Assembly (NCBI RefSeq): GCF_023634655.1
Contig: NZ_JAMKMS010000004.1
Span: 62,001 to 126,000, forward strand
Length of the DNA stretch: 64,000 nucleotides
Direction of reading: 5' to 3'
Source: Vibrio methylphosphonaticus
GTDB taxonomy: Bacteria > Pseudomonadota > Gammaproteobacteria > Enterobacterales > Vibrionaceae
Part shown: positions 1 to 8,345 of the stretch, in pieces
Numbering within the stretch: the stretch's first letter is position 1
Layout of the letters: each line of letters opens with the position of its first letter
Notes under the pieces: generated by a model
What the model saw: the letters and a program-made list of their open reading frames with translations, nothing else
Told to the model about the DNA's origin: nothing
Database searches by the model: none
Position numbers and translations under genes: made by a program

Positions 1-119
1 AGCGCTTTGGCCGTGACGTATTGGTCGTCTGCAAATGAGCTAAAGGTGGTAAAAGAGGCGAGTGTTGCGATGGCGCTAACGGCAATTTTAAAGTGTCGTG
101 GACTGAAAGAAATGAGCAT
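1..119 (-). CDS. Secreted protein, N-terminal fragment only
   Basis: The gene runs off the left edge; only 39 codons are visible, starting at the ATG at 119 and reading leftward. The start of the protein is a classic Sec signal peptide: basic residues (PRHFK), a hydrophobic stretch (IAVSAIATLASF) and a likely cleavage site after SSFA, before DDQY. It is therefore exported to the periplasm or outer membrane. Nothing in the short mature part identifies the family. A perfect 17-bp palindrome lies about 70 bp upstream and may be its operator. Confidence 0.6.
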   Translation of the reverse strand, partial: MLISFSPRHFKIAVSAIATLASFTTFSSFADDQYVTAKA

Positions 120-187
120 ATGCGAATACCTAATTGGTGGATATAGGGCAATTATACTTATCCCGTTGTGGCGCTCGAATTAGCAGG

Positions 188-204
188 TGTAAGTATAACT
201 TACA
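188..204. promoter_or_regulatory. Perfect palindrome TGTAAGT-ATA-ACTTACA
   Basis: Two 7-base arms in perfect dyad symmetry around ATA. It lies 69-85 bp upstream of the truncated secreted-protein gene that is transcribed leftward, and beyond the end of the ugp transcript. The size and symmetry fit a dimeric repressor or activator operator. The regulator is not identifiable from the sequence. Confidence 0.4.
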
Positions 205-224
205 GGTAGCAGGAGGATGTGAGG

Positions 225-266
225 CTCACTCAGTGACACTTAAAAATGACAGTGCGACTGAGTGAG
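225..266 (-). terminator. Inverted repeat after the ugp operon
   Basis: CTCACTCAGT (225-234) pairs with ACTGAGTGAG (257-266), a perfect 10-bp stem with a 22-base loop, located just past the stop of the HAD phosphatase gene. There is no good U-tract, so it may stabilise the 3' end rather than terminate by itself. Confidence 0.35.
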
Positions 267-310
267 TGGGACGATACCGTAGTGTAGGGTGCTTATTAAG
301 TGATGCAGAA

Positions 311-1189
311 CTACGCGAGTGATTGTTTTGCTTGAACAATTAACGCGGCAAGTTCAGCAAACCCGTACCCTCCGTTATTCACGGTGACATAACTTGGCTT
401 TGCACTGAGCTCTGGCAGCCATCGAGTGATATTGTTGACGCCAAATGTCATAGGAAGCCATTCGAACATCGATTCGTCATTGAGGGAGTCCCCAATATAG
501 GTAATGTGTTCGATAGGTAAGGAGTCCAGTGATAGCTGTTGGCGAAGTAACTGCTCACTTGTTGCTCGCTTACTATGTTCGCCTATCCAGACATTAATAT
601 GAATCGAACTTTGTGTGGCTTTGACGTTATGACCTTCAATCGACAGTTGACGGATACGCGCCAGTAATTCTTGGCACGTGTCGCTATCAACTGCATCACG
701 ATCTTGGCCAATATTAATCGCCACATCGCAGTATCGGAATGCTTGATCATTAGCAAAATCAATATCGGGGTAGTCACGTAGAAGCTGTTTTAACGCCTGC
801 AGTAATTCCCCTTGCTGATGTTTCATTACGGATATGGGCAAAGCGGACTGAATATGAAACCCATGATCGTCCTTTTGCATTGAAAAAGCCCCATTTTCAC
901 CGATAACACCATGAACAGGCCATAATTTAGCGATTTGATCACACCAACCGGCACAGGCCCCGGTGACGGCAATAACATGAACCCCCACTTCTTTTAGTTG
1001 CGTAAGTGCTTCAAGGGTTTGCGTGGGTAGCGTGCCTTGCCATGTTAACGTGTCATCAACATCGGTGAGTAACCATTGAATACGTTTCAGTGCCTCAGGT
1101 GGTGCCGCGGCCAATGGCTGCGGGTGTTTCAGCGATTGAGGCGTATTAGCGGGTGCTGATGACAACATGTCGTACGCGTTGCTAGGCAT
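311..1189 (-). CDS. HAD-IIB family sugar/polyol phosphatase in the ugp operon
   Basis: A 292-residue haloacid-dehalogenase phosphatase. Motif I is DVDDT (43-47; nucleophile Asp43 and acid/base Asp45), the conserved lysine is Lys208 and motif IV is GDSLND (233-238), with a IIB-type cap between them, as in the mannosyl-3-phosphoglycerate phosphatase and Cof groups. The start at 1189 overlaps the end of ugpC by 8 bases, which implies translational coupling; a longer frame upstream lies inside ugpC and is not credible. As last gene of a glycerol-3-phosphate importer operon it probably dephosphorylates an imported or derived small phosphate ester. The exact substrate is not readable from the sequence. 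Confidence 0.8.
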   Translation of the reverse strand: MPSNAYDMLSSAPANTPQSLKHPQPLAAAPPEALKRIQWLLTDVDDTLTWQGTLPTQTLEALTQLKEVGVHVIAVTGACAGWCDQIAKLWPVHGVIGENGAFSMQKDDHGFHIQSALPISVMKHQQGELLQALKQLLRDYPDIDFANDQAFRYCDVAINIGQDRDAVDSDTCQELLARIRQLSIEGHNVKATQSSIHINVWIGEHSKRATSEQLLRQQLSLDSLPIEHITYIGDSLNDESMFEWLPMTFGVNNITRWLPELSAKPSYVTVNNGGYGFAELAALIVQAKQSLA

Positions 1190-2288
1190 TGATAACCTCT
1201 GGGTTATTTGCGGCATGAGCATCGAATTCAATGCGTTTTTCAGTCTTAGAATCAAATAAGTGGACATGATTGAGGTCGATATCCAAACCAAGAATATCAC
1301 CGATGTTGATGTGACTGTGTCCTTCAACTCGCACGACCAGCTTCTGTGCTTGGTTGTCTTGAGTTTGGCAGTAAAGAAGTAAATCAGCGCCAAGTGACTC
1401 AACCAATTCTACTTCCACTTCAAACCATGGGTTGTCTAAAGCAATGGTGAGGTGTTCAGGGCGTAAGCCCAACTTGATCTCTCCTAGGTCGAGTGATTGA
1501 GTTTGGCTTGGCAGCAACGCGTGTCCAAGCTGTAGGCCCTCTGCGGTGACGTTGGCATCGAGTATGTTCATTGATGGTGAACCGATGAACGTGGCCACAA
1601 ACATGGAGGCGGGGTTGTCATAAATCTCCAGCGGCGTACCAACTTGTTCGACGTTACCTTTGTTGAGCACCACTAGCTTGTCAGCAAGCGTCATGGCTTC
1701 AACTTGATCGTGAGTCACGTAAACCGATGTCGTTGCCAGTCGGCGCTGCAGTTTTTTAATCTCAAGGCGCATTTGCACACGTAGCTTGGCATCAAGGTTT
1801 GATAAAGGTTCATCAAATAAGAATACCTTAGGTTCTCGTACGATAGCTCGACCCATAGCCACTCGCTGCCTTTGCCCACCGGAAAGCTCTTTGGGCTTGC
1901 GATCTAATAGATGTGATAGCTCGAGCATTTCCGCTGCTTCATCCACCAAACGCTGGATGTCGGCTTTTGGGGTTTTACGATTGCGAAGCCCATATGCCAT
2001 ATTATTGAACACCGACATATGAGGGTAGAGCGCATAGTTTTGGAACACCATGGCAATGTCTCTTTCACCCGGTTCAAGATGATTGACAACGTTATTATCG
2101 ATGGTGAGCTCACCAGAGGTAATTTCTTCCAATCCCGCGATCATGCGCAGCAGCGTCGATTTTCCGCAACCACTAGGGCCAACAAGTACAACCATTTCGC
2201 CATCATTGATATCTAGGTTTAGTTTTTGGACGGCTTGGTAACCATTTGGGTACGATTTCGCAATGTTTTTAAGAGTGAGCGTTGACAT
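1182..2288 (-). CDS. ugpC: sn-glycerol-3-phosphate ABC transporter ATPase UgpC
   Basis: A 368-residue ABC ATPase of the MalK/UgpC type that powers import. Walker [10 protein letters not shown] is at 37-45, the Q-loop at Gln83, signature LSGGQ at 135-139, Walker B FLFDE at 156-160 and the switch His193. The C-terminal 130 residues form the TOBE/OB regulatory domain typical of this family. It follows ugpE with no spacing (ugpE stop at 2289) and is followed by the overlapping HAD phosphatase. Ugp identity rests mainly on the UgpB next door; MalK-like ATPases are otherwise hard to tell apart. Confidence 0.9.
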   Translation of the reverse strand: MSTLTLKNIAKSYPNGYQAVQKLNLDINDGEMVVLVGPSGCGKSTLLRMIAGLEEITSGELTIDNNVVNHLEPGERDIAMVFQNYALYPHMSVFNNMAYGLRNRKTPKADIQRLVDEAAEMLELSHLLDRKPKELSGGQRQRVAMGRAIVREPKVFLFDEPLSNLDAKLRVQMRLEIKKLQRRLATTSVYVTHDQVEAMTLADKLVVLNKGNVEQVGTPLEIYDNPASMFVATFIGSPSMNILDANVTAEGLQLGHALLPSQTQSLDLGEIKLGLRPEHLTIALDNPWFEVEVELVESLGADLLLYCQTQDNQAQKLVVRVEGHSHINIGDILGLDIDLNHVHLFDSKTEKRIEFDAHAANNPEVINA

Positions 2289-3137
2289 TTATTTCTCCGA
2301 ATCCACTAGGCCTTTGACGAATGCTTTTTGCATGCCAATAACAACGATGACAGGGGGTAGCATGGCGATAATGGTGGTTGCCATGATTTTGTTCCATTCG
2401 ACGACGCCATCAACGACGCCTAGCATTTGTTTGATACCCATAACGATGGTGAAGTATTGAGTATCGGTGGTGATCAATAATGGCCAAAGGTATTGGTTCC
2501 AGCCATAGATAAAGGTAATAACAAATAGTGCAGCGATATTGGTTCGCGACAGCGGCAGCAAGATGTCGATAAAGAACTTAATAGGTCCTGCGCCATCGAT
2601 GCGGGCTGCTTCAACTAACTCATGCGGTACGGTCAAAAAGAACTGACGAAACAAGAAAGTCGCAGTAGCACTGGCAATTAACGGAATCGTTAAGCCTGAA
2701 AATGAATTAAGCATATTGAGATTAGTAATAACCTCAAATGTCGGCATGATGCGTACTTCAACGGGCAGCATTAGCGTGAAGAAAATCATCCAAAACGCCA
2801 ACATACGACCGGGAAATCGGAAAAACACCACAGCATAGGCGGATAAAATGGAAATGGTGAGCTTGCCGATTGTAATGCATAGCGCCATGATGAATGAATT
2901 AAACAGCATGTGCGTAATGGGTAATGCTGAGTTGTTGTAAGTACTTTCGTTGCTCCACAATTCTCTAAATACACTAAACCCTAGATCGCCGAACCAGAGC
3001 GGAGTACCCGTGGCAAAGGCGGTGTTGTCGTGAGTGGTCGCAACTAGCGCCACCCAGACTGGCAGGGCAATAGAAAGAATGCCAAGGATTAAGATGACAT
3101 GACAAAAAATTGCAAACAGGGGTCTTCGTTCAACCAT
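2289..3137 (-). CDS. ugpE: sn-glycerol-3-phosphate ABC transporter permease UgpE
   Basis: A 282-residue inner-membrane permease of the MalG/UgpE type with about six membrane helices. The cytoplasmic EAA loop that docks on the ATPase is visible as [17 protein letters not shown] near residues 170-185. Its ATG overlaps the last base of the ugpA stop (TAATG), so the two are translationally coupled and should be made in equal amounts as the heterodimeric channel. Confidence 0.9.
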   Translation of the reverse strand: MVERRPLFAIFCHVILILGILSIALPVWVALVATTHDNTAFATGTPLWFGDLGFSVFRELWSNESTYNNSALPITHMLFNSFIMALCITIGKLTISILSAYAVVFFRFPGRMLAFWMIFFTLMLPVEVRIMPTFEVITNLNMLNSFSGLTIPLIASATATFLFRQFFLTVPHELVEAARIDGAGPIKFFIDILLPLSRTNIAALFVITFIYGWNQYLWPLLITTDTQYFTIVMGIKQMLGVVDGVVEWNKIMATTIIAMLPPVIVVIGMQKAFVKGLVDSEK

Positions 3138-4018
3138 TAGTACGCCACCTTTTTTTCAACATATTTAAATTGGAACACGGTGAGCAGCGCGACTAATACC
3201 ATTAAAATAACGGATTGCGCCGCGGATGAGCCGAGATCAAGCCCGATGAAACCATCGTTATACACTTTATAAACTAGGGTAGAGGTACTGTTGCTTGGTC
3301 CACCCTGTGTCATTGCATGGATGACCGCAAACGTATCAAAAAAGGCGTAGACAAAGTTTACGACTAATAGGAAAAAACTGGTGGGTGAAATTAAAGGGAA
3401 GCTGATGGTCATAAAGCGTTTAATTGGACCGCTTCCGTCAATCGCTGCGGCTTCGTGCAAGGATTTAGGCACCGACTGCAACGCCGCGAGGAAAAATAGA
3501 AAGTTGTAGCTGATTTGTTTCCATGTCGAGGTGATGATAACCATCCACATCGCATGACTACCATTCAATGTCGGGTTCCAGTCGACACCAAACCAGCCTA
3601 ACATTTCCGTTACGACACCAATGGTTGGGTCAAAGAGAAAGAGCCATAGCGAGCCAGCAACAACGGGCGCAACGGCATATGGCCAGATAAGGAAAGTGCG
3701 GTAAAAAGTTGAACCACGCACGATTTGCTCTGCAAATGCCGACAGAATCAGCGCGCTAATCAAAGCGAGAAATGCCACGCTGATACTAAATTGTAACGTG
3801 GTAAGAAACGCATCAAGGTAATAGCTGTCGTTGAAGAGAGTGATGAAGTTTTCTAGCCCAACGAATTCTTTGCTCAACCCAAACGCGTCTTCAAGTTGCG
3901 AGGATTGGAAAATAGCCTGACCTGCAGGCCAGATAAAAAAGACTAATGTGATAAATAACTGAGGCGCGATCAGCGCAACAGGTAACCACTTATTTTTAAA
4001 TACAACAGGAGATGACAT
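3137..4018 (-). CDS. ugpA: sn-glycerol-3-phosphate ABC transporter permease UgpA
   Basis: A 293-residue permease (E. coli UgpA is 295), partner of UgpE. It has six predicted membrane helices and an EAA loop, [17 protein letters not shown] chose the ATG at 4018, giving [11 protein letters not shown] and a GGAA ribosome site about 8 bases upstream. A frame extension to 4060 would start inside an intergenic hairpin and lengthen the N terminus beyond the family norm. Confidence 0.9.
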   Translation of the reverse strand: MSSPVVFKNKWLPVALIAPQLFITLVFFIWPAGQAIFQSSQLEDAFGLSKEFVGLENFITLFNDSYYLDAFLTTLQFSISVAFLALISALILSAFAEQIVRGSTFYRTFLIWPYAVAPVVAGSLWLFLFDPTIGVVTEMLGWFGVDWNPTLNGSHAMWMVIITSTWKQISYNFLFFLAALQSVPKSLHEAAAIDGSGPIKRFMTISFPLISPTSFFLLVVNFVYAFFDTFAVIHAMTQGGPSNSTSTLVYKVYNDGFIGLDLGSSAAQSVILMVLVALLTVFQFKYVEKKVAY

Positions 4019-4053
4019 ACAAGTGTTCCAAGGTACTACGGCAAAGCAAAATA

Positions 4054-4075
4054 TCGCCACCGATAACGGTGGCGA
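4054..4075 (-). promoter_or_regulatory. Intercistronic hairpin between ugpB and ugpA
   Basis: TCGCCACC (4054-4061) and GGTGGCGA (4068-4075) can pair over eight bases on a 6-base loop. It sits 15 bases past the ugpB stop. Hairpins at this place in binding-protein-dependent transporter operons usually protect the binding-protein message from 3' decay and reduce read-through into the permease genes, giving an excess of the soluble component. That role is inferred here by analogy with malE-malF. Confidence 0.5.
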
Positions 4076-4089
4076 CTAATTATGTTTTG

Positions 4090-5397
4090 TTATTTTTGCG
4101 TACGTTCAAAGCGACGAAGTTGTTCGTCACCGCGACGAACGGCGTTGTTAAGCGCTGATTTGGCCGATGCTTTTCCTGCCCAAACGGCTTCGAGTTCTTC
4201 ATTGATAATGTCACGAGTTTGCAAGAAGTTACCAAAACGGATCCCTTTAGAATTCGCCGTTGGCGTCGTTGACGTCATCTGAACAACCGCCGTATCAGTG
4301 CCCGGGTTAGACTGATAAAAGCCTTGTTGCTTGGTCAATTCGTAGGCTTCTTTAGTGATCGGAAGATAACCTGTGAACTGGTGCCAGTCGGCTTGTACTT
4401 CAGGGCTTGAAAGGTAGCTAAAGAACTTGGCAACCCCTTTGTATTCTTCATTGGAGTGACCACGAAGTACCCAAAGCGACGCACCACCAATGATAGTGTT
4501 TTGTGGCTTTTCAATCAGAGTATCGTCATAGGGTAGCTGGGCGACGCCGACATCAATACCTTTCATGTTCTCTTGGATACCAGCAAGACCCGCTGAAGAA
4601 CCCATTGTCATACCACACTCTTGCGTATAGAACAGAGGCATACCGTCGGACTGACGGCCACCATATTTAAAAATGCCCGCTTTTGACCATTCGCCCATCT
4701 GTTCGATGTGCTTAACAAATGGTGCTGCGTTGAATTCGAACTGAGTATCTACGCCGCTAAAACCATTGTTGTTGTTGGCAACGGCAATATTGTTTCGAGC
4801 GCCAAAGTTTTCGATTTGTGTCCAAGACTGCCATGTGGTCGTAAATCCACACTGCGCGCCAGATTCCATGAGCTTACGTGAAACGGATTCCATCTCTTTC
4901 CATGTTTTTGGCGCGGCGTTAATGCCCGCCTTTTTAAACATGTCTTTGTTGTAGTACATAACAGGCGTTGAGCTGTTAAACGGCATGGAGAGCATTTCAC
5001 CGTCATTTGTCGTGTAGTAACCCGTAACTGCAGCTAGATAGTCGTCCGTATCAAAGGGTTCTTTGGTATCTTCCATAAGCTCGTAGACAGGATAGATTGC
5101 CTGCTTCGCCCCCATCATAGTGGCCGTACCCACTTCAAAGACTTGCACGATCGCAGGTTGTTCGTTTGCTCTAAATGCAGCAATAGCGCTTGTCATTGTT
5201 TCTGCGTAGCTGCCTTTATAAACGGGTTTTATCTCGTATTCTGATTGGCTGGCATTAAAGTCTGCGGCAATTTCATTAACCTTTTGACCTAGCGCACCGC
5301 CCATTGCGTGCCACCATTCTACTTCTGTTTTAGCGTGAACTTGTGTGCTTAATAGTGCTGTTGTTAGTGCTAAACCAGTAAATGTCTTAATTGACAT
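4090..5397 (-). CDS. ugpB: sn-glycerol-3-phosphate-binding protein UgpB
   Basis: A 435-residue periplasmic binding protein (E. coli UgpB is 438) that delivers glycerol-3-phosphate or glycerophosphodiesters to UgpAE. It has a 22-residue signal peptide ending VHA, then the UgpB-typical EVEWWHAMGG start and the stretches VYEV/VFEVGTATMM, MPFNSSTPVMYYNKD and QNTIIGGASLWV. The start at 5397 has an AGGAAG ribosome site; the frame's extra eight upstream codons lack one. It is the first gene of the minus-strand operon and divergent from ugpQ. Confidence 0.95.
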   Translation of the reverse strand: MSIKTFTGLALTTALLSTQVHAKTEVEWWHAMGGALGQKVNEIAADFNASQSEYEIKPVYKGSYAETMTSAIAAFRANEQPAIVQVFEVGTATMMGAKQAIYPVYELMEDTKEPFDTDDYLAAVTGYYTTNDGEMLSMPFNSSTPVMYYNKDMFKKAGINAAPKTWKEMESVSRKLMESGAQCGFTTTWQSWTQIENFGARNNIAVANNNNGFSGVDTQFEFNAAPFVKHIEQMGEWSKAGIFKYGGRQSDGMPLFYTQECGMTMGSSAGLAGIQENMKGIDVGVAQLPYDDTLIEKPQNTIIGGASLWVLRGHSNEEYKGVAKFFSYLSSPEVQADWHQFTGYLPITKEAYELTKQQGFYQSNPGTDTAVVQMTSTTPTANSKGIRFGNFLQTRDIINEELEAVWAGKASAKSALNNAVRRGDEQLRRFERTQK

Positions 5398-5469
5398 GAG
5401 ATCTTCCTTATCTGAGGACATCGATATTGTGGTAATAGGAATTGATGGGAATAATATATCGCCACCAAA

Positions 5470-5548
5470 ATGTTCACTTGAAAGTTAAATGAACTTAATG
5501 ACGCTTTAGTGACAATAAAATGAAGTTAATTTTTCGGTTATGTTCACT
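5470..5548. promoter_or_regulatory. Direct repeats ATGTTCACT in the ugpB-ugpQ divergent promoter
   Basis: The 9-mer ATGTTCACT occurs at 5470-5478 and again at 5540-5548, exactly 70 bp apart, between the two divergent ugp transcription units. The first copy is also half of a dyad, GTTCA (5472-5476) with TGAAC (5490-5494). The arms resemble the TGTTCG half-site of GlpR. The likely ligand-binding partner is the DeoR-type regulator encoded at 6387-7202. No convincing Pho box was seen. Confidence 0.45.
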
Positions 5549-5628
5549 ATTGCTCATTTTTATGAAATAAAATCGTAACGTTAATCTGAGATTCTTCGAT
5601 TAAATTATTGAGCCAGAGAAGAGTATTC

Positions 5629-6384
5629 ATGAAGTTAACCGCACATCGAGGCGTGTCCAGTATGGCACCAGAAAATACATTGGCAGCGTTTAATTTAGCC
5701 AAGCAATATAATTGCGATTGGGTTGAACTTGATGTTCAGCTGAGCGCGGATAATATTCCCATGGTCATCCATGATAAAACGGTTGATCGGTGCAGTGATG
5801 GAAGCGGATTAGTATCCCAAATGACACGACAAGAACTTCAACAATTAGACGTGGGATCTTGGTTCGATAGTCAATATAATAATGAGAAAATTCCAACACT
5901 TAGTGAAGTGTTAACGTTGGCTAAAGAAAATGGTACTAAGGTCAATATTGAAATAAAGCGCTACCCTGGTGATGAAGTGTTTGAACTTTGCGACCAAATA
6001 AAAAACGTTATAGATTCGCATGAAATCGCTTTGTCGGATCTACTTTTTTCTAGTTTTGATAATAGTATATTAAAGTATCTTGGTGTCATATTACCAGACA
6101 TCAAACGTGGTCAATTGTGGCAGAGTATTCCTGATAATGCCGTTGATCAGTTATTAGAAATAGAAGCGTATAGTGTACATTGCGATTATAGATATTTATC
6201 AAAAGAACAAGCGGTAGATATTAAGCGTTTAGGTTACGAGTTATATTGCTATACACCAAATATACCATCTGAGGTGGCTGAATATTGGGGGTGGGGTGTC
6301 GATATGATGATTACTGATAAACCACAGACTTACTGTTCCTCCATTATTAATACACCGAATACTGCCGAATGTGAGATCTTATAA
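5629..6384 (+). CDS. ugpQ: Glycerophosphodiester phosphodiesterase UgpQ
   Basis: A 251-residue cytosolic GDPD that splits glycerophosphodiesters into glycerol-3-phosphate and an alcohol. The family residues are all visible: HRG (His6-Arg7), APENT, VELDV (Glu33, Asp35) and HD (His48-Asp49). E. coli UgpQ is 247 residues. The ATG at 5629 has a purine-rich AGAGAAGAG ribosome site; an in-frame TTG at 5608 lies within that site. In E. coli ugpQ is the last gene of ugpBAECQ, whereas here it is divergent from ugpB and heads a unit with the regulator. Confidence 0.93.
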   Translation: MKLTAHRGVSSMAPENTLAAFNLAKQYNCDWVELDVQLSADNIPMVIHDKTVDRCSDGSGLVSQMTRQELQQLDVGSWFDSQYNNEKIPTLSEVLTLAKENGTKVNIEIKRYPGDEVFELCDQIKNVIDSHEIALSDLLFSSFDNSILKYLGVILPDIKRGQLWQSIPDNAVDQLLEIEAYSVHCDYRYLSKEQAVDIKRLGYELYCYTPNIPSEVAEYWGWGVDMMITDKPQTYCSSIINTPNTAECEIL

Positions 6385-6386
6385 TA

Positions 6387-7202
6387 ATGCATAAATTAAG
6401 CCTTCGTCAGCAATCTATTGTAGATAAAGTTCATCTTCAGGAATATTGTTCCATTGATGATTTAGCGCGCTGCTTTGACGTAACCACTCAAACAATCAGG
6501 CGAGATATAAATGAGTTGTGTCGCCTAGGTTTAGCCTGTCGCCACCATGGGGGGGTAGGATTACCCGCGATGTTGGCCAATCGTAGTTATGTGTCGCGTC
6601 AAACGACCAATAAAGATGAAAAGTTGAGCATTGCTAAGCAAGTCGCTCAAGATATCCCGAATGGTAGCACCATTTTCTTGGGGATTGGGACTACCATCGC
6701 AATGATTGCAGAGCAACTAGTGACTCATCAAGAGCTAAGAGTGGTTACAAATAATTTTGAAGCAGCGCATGTTCTGTCTCAGTGTGAACACATTGAAACC
6801 TGGGTGCCTGGTGGACGGGTTCGCACCAATGATAGGGATGTGGTCGGTGATCACGTGGTGCCGTTTTTCGATCAGTTTTCCGCCGATATTGGGATTGTGA
6901 GTTGCGCTTCTATTCGTGCCGTCGATGTGTCGGCGGCGTCGCTGTCTAACACCGTTATGACAACGTCTGGCCAGCAACAAGATTATGCTTTTGAGCATGA
7001 ACTTAGGGAGGCTGCAGTCAGTCAGCAAATTATCGCTGGTGCACGTGAGAAATGGTTGGTGGCAAATAGTTCTAAATGGCAAGGTAAGGCTAACGCTAAA
7101 ATCGCATCACTGAGTTATTTTGATCGTATATTTAGGGGAGAACACTCTGCGCAACTCAAACCAGCTATGTCATTGAATACGGATAATCTTACGTATAGTT
7201 AA
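6387..7202 (+). CDS. DeoR/GlpR-family transcriptional regulator
   Basis: A 271-residue repressor-type regulator. The N terminus carries the DeoR winged helix (SIDDLARCFDVTTQTIRRD, about 22-40) and the rest is the DeoRC sugar-phosphate sensor domain (FLGIGTTIAM, LRVVTNN, GG.VR, WLVANSSKW). It starts two bases after the ugpQ stop, so the two are one transcript. The natural inference is control of the divergent ugp genes in response to a phosphorylated glycerol compound. The ribosome site is weak, consistent with translation coupled to ugpQ. It is not glpR proper, because no glp genes are adjacent. Confidence 0.85.
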   Translation: MHKLSLRQQSIVDKVHLQEYCSIDDLARCFDVTTQTIRRDINELCRLGLACRHHGGVGLPAMLANRSYVSRQTTNKDEKLSIAKQVAQDIPNGSTIFLGIGTTIAMIAEQLVTHQELRVVTNNFEAAHVLSQCEHIETWVPGGRVRTNDRDVVGDHVVPFFDQFSADIGIVSCASIRAVDVSAASLSNTVMTTSGQQQDYAFEHELREAAVSQQIIAGAREKWLVANSSKWQGKANAKIASLSYFDRIFRGEHSAQLKPAMSLNTDNLTYS

Positions 7203-7497
7203 CCGCGATAAATATGTTGGCAATAAAATAGTTTTAATGATTCTAATGGTAGATAAAATATGAATTAAGTGGCGTATTTTTCTTGCGGCACTTAACGTAC
7301 TGGAATAAGAAAGTTAACTTGTTGATTATAAATGAATCGGTTGAATAACCTTTGGGTATGATATGATTTGTTTCAAGTTTTCGCTCAAAAACCCTACGAT
7401 TATATTCAATTCACATGCGAATTAGCGTAATATCCCAACAATTGTAAGTGCGTTATTGAACGCATAAATTGGTTTATTGAGCTAACTTGTTGTAGTA

Positions 7498-8166
7498 ATG
7501 ATTAAAAATATTATCTCCCCGCTATGGATATTTACGTTCATAGCTATTTTAGTAGTTTCATATAATGCACGCAGTGAAACGGAATTATCACCATATCAGG
7601 CTCAAAAAAAGTTAGAGGCTCCCACAACATTGGTTGAGCGTATCTATGACAGAGCAGCACTCGATGGTGTGGTGGATTTTCAACTATTTAAAAATGCCTA
7701 TATTGCTTATAGCAAAACACCGGAAAAAAAGAAGCCGCTGCTGACTATTATTGATTATTCAAAGCCTTCAACAGACAAGCGTTTTTATGTGATTGATTTG
7801 GCTAAAAAGTCTTTGGTGTATAACACCTATGTTTCTCATGGTGTGAATAGTGGTGCTAAGCAAGCGACTGCATTTTCCAATGTGATTAATTCTAGAAAAA
7901 CATCGTTAGGGACGTTTGTGACCGATACAACTTACTACGGCTCTAACGGCTATTCGTTAAGGTTAGATGGTTTGAGTCGCGGTGTTAACGATAATGCGAG
8001 AGAGCGTTATATTGTCGTCCACGGTGCGGATTACGCGAATGAGTCTTTTATTAAAAAGAATGGCTATCTTGGCCGCAGTTGGGGCTGTCCAGCACTACCG
8101 CAGTCCGTATCTAAAGAGATTATTGACACCATCAAAGGTGGCAGCGTGATTTATGCAAGTTCCTAA
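7498..8166 (+). CDS. Murein L,D-transpeptidase catalytic-domain-like exported protein
   Basis: A 222-residue protein with an N-terminal signal anchor (IISPLWIFTFIAILVVSY) and a C-terminal domain of the YkuD_2 type. The active-site pattern is present: IVVHGADY followed by RSWGCPAL, with the candidate nucleophile Cys197. Family members are predicted to act on peptidoglycan in the periplasm, but few have been tested. The preceding 295 bases are A/T-rich with a short dyad (7265-7271 with 7289-7295) and hold no gene. A strong terminator follows. Confidence 0.75.
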   Translation: MIKNIISPLWIFTFIAILVVSYNARSETELSPYQAQKKLEAPTTLVERIYDRAALDGVVDFQLFKNAYIAYSKTPEKKKPLLTIIDYSKPSTDKRFYVIDLAKKSLVYNTYVSHGVNSGAKQATAFSNVINSRKTSLGTFVTDTTYYGSNGYSLRLDGLSRGVNDNARERYIVVHGADYANESFIKKNGYLGRSWGCPALPQSVSKEIIDTIKGGSVIYASS

Positions 8167-8202
8167 CGCATAAATTGCTCACATCGGGCTATGAAGCTCA
8201 AT

Positions 8203-8249
8203 AAAAATACCGAGACTAATACACGCTTCGTGATTAGCTCGGTATTTTT
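8203..8249. terminator. Bidirectional rho-independent terminator
   Basis: AAAAATACCGAG (8203-8214) pairs with CTCGGTATTTTT (8238-8249), and the inside continues with CTAAT/ATTAG and CACG/CGTG, making one very long hairpin. A-run on one side and T-run on the other serve both the transpeptidase-like gene (plus) and the convergent chemoreceptor gene (minus). Confidence 0.9.
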
Positions 8250-8345
8250 TATCTATTATTTCTAATGGATATCTTTTAATTCAATAGATTACGCGTATTA
8301 CCTCACACTATGGATTGAGTTTAAAGCGATACGCTTGCTTTCAAT

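Noticed and set aside
4749-5006. Antisense and alternate-frame reading frames within ugpB
   Set aside because: No ribosome site and the coding signal of ugpB itself is unambiguous.
7203-7497. TTAAGTG/CACTTAA dyad after the DeoR-type gene as a terminator
   Set aside because: The stem is only seven pairs with an open 17-base loop and no T-run after it.
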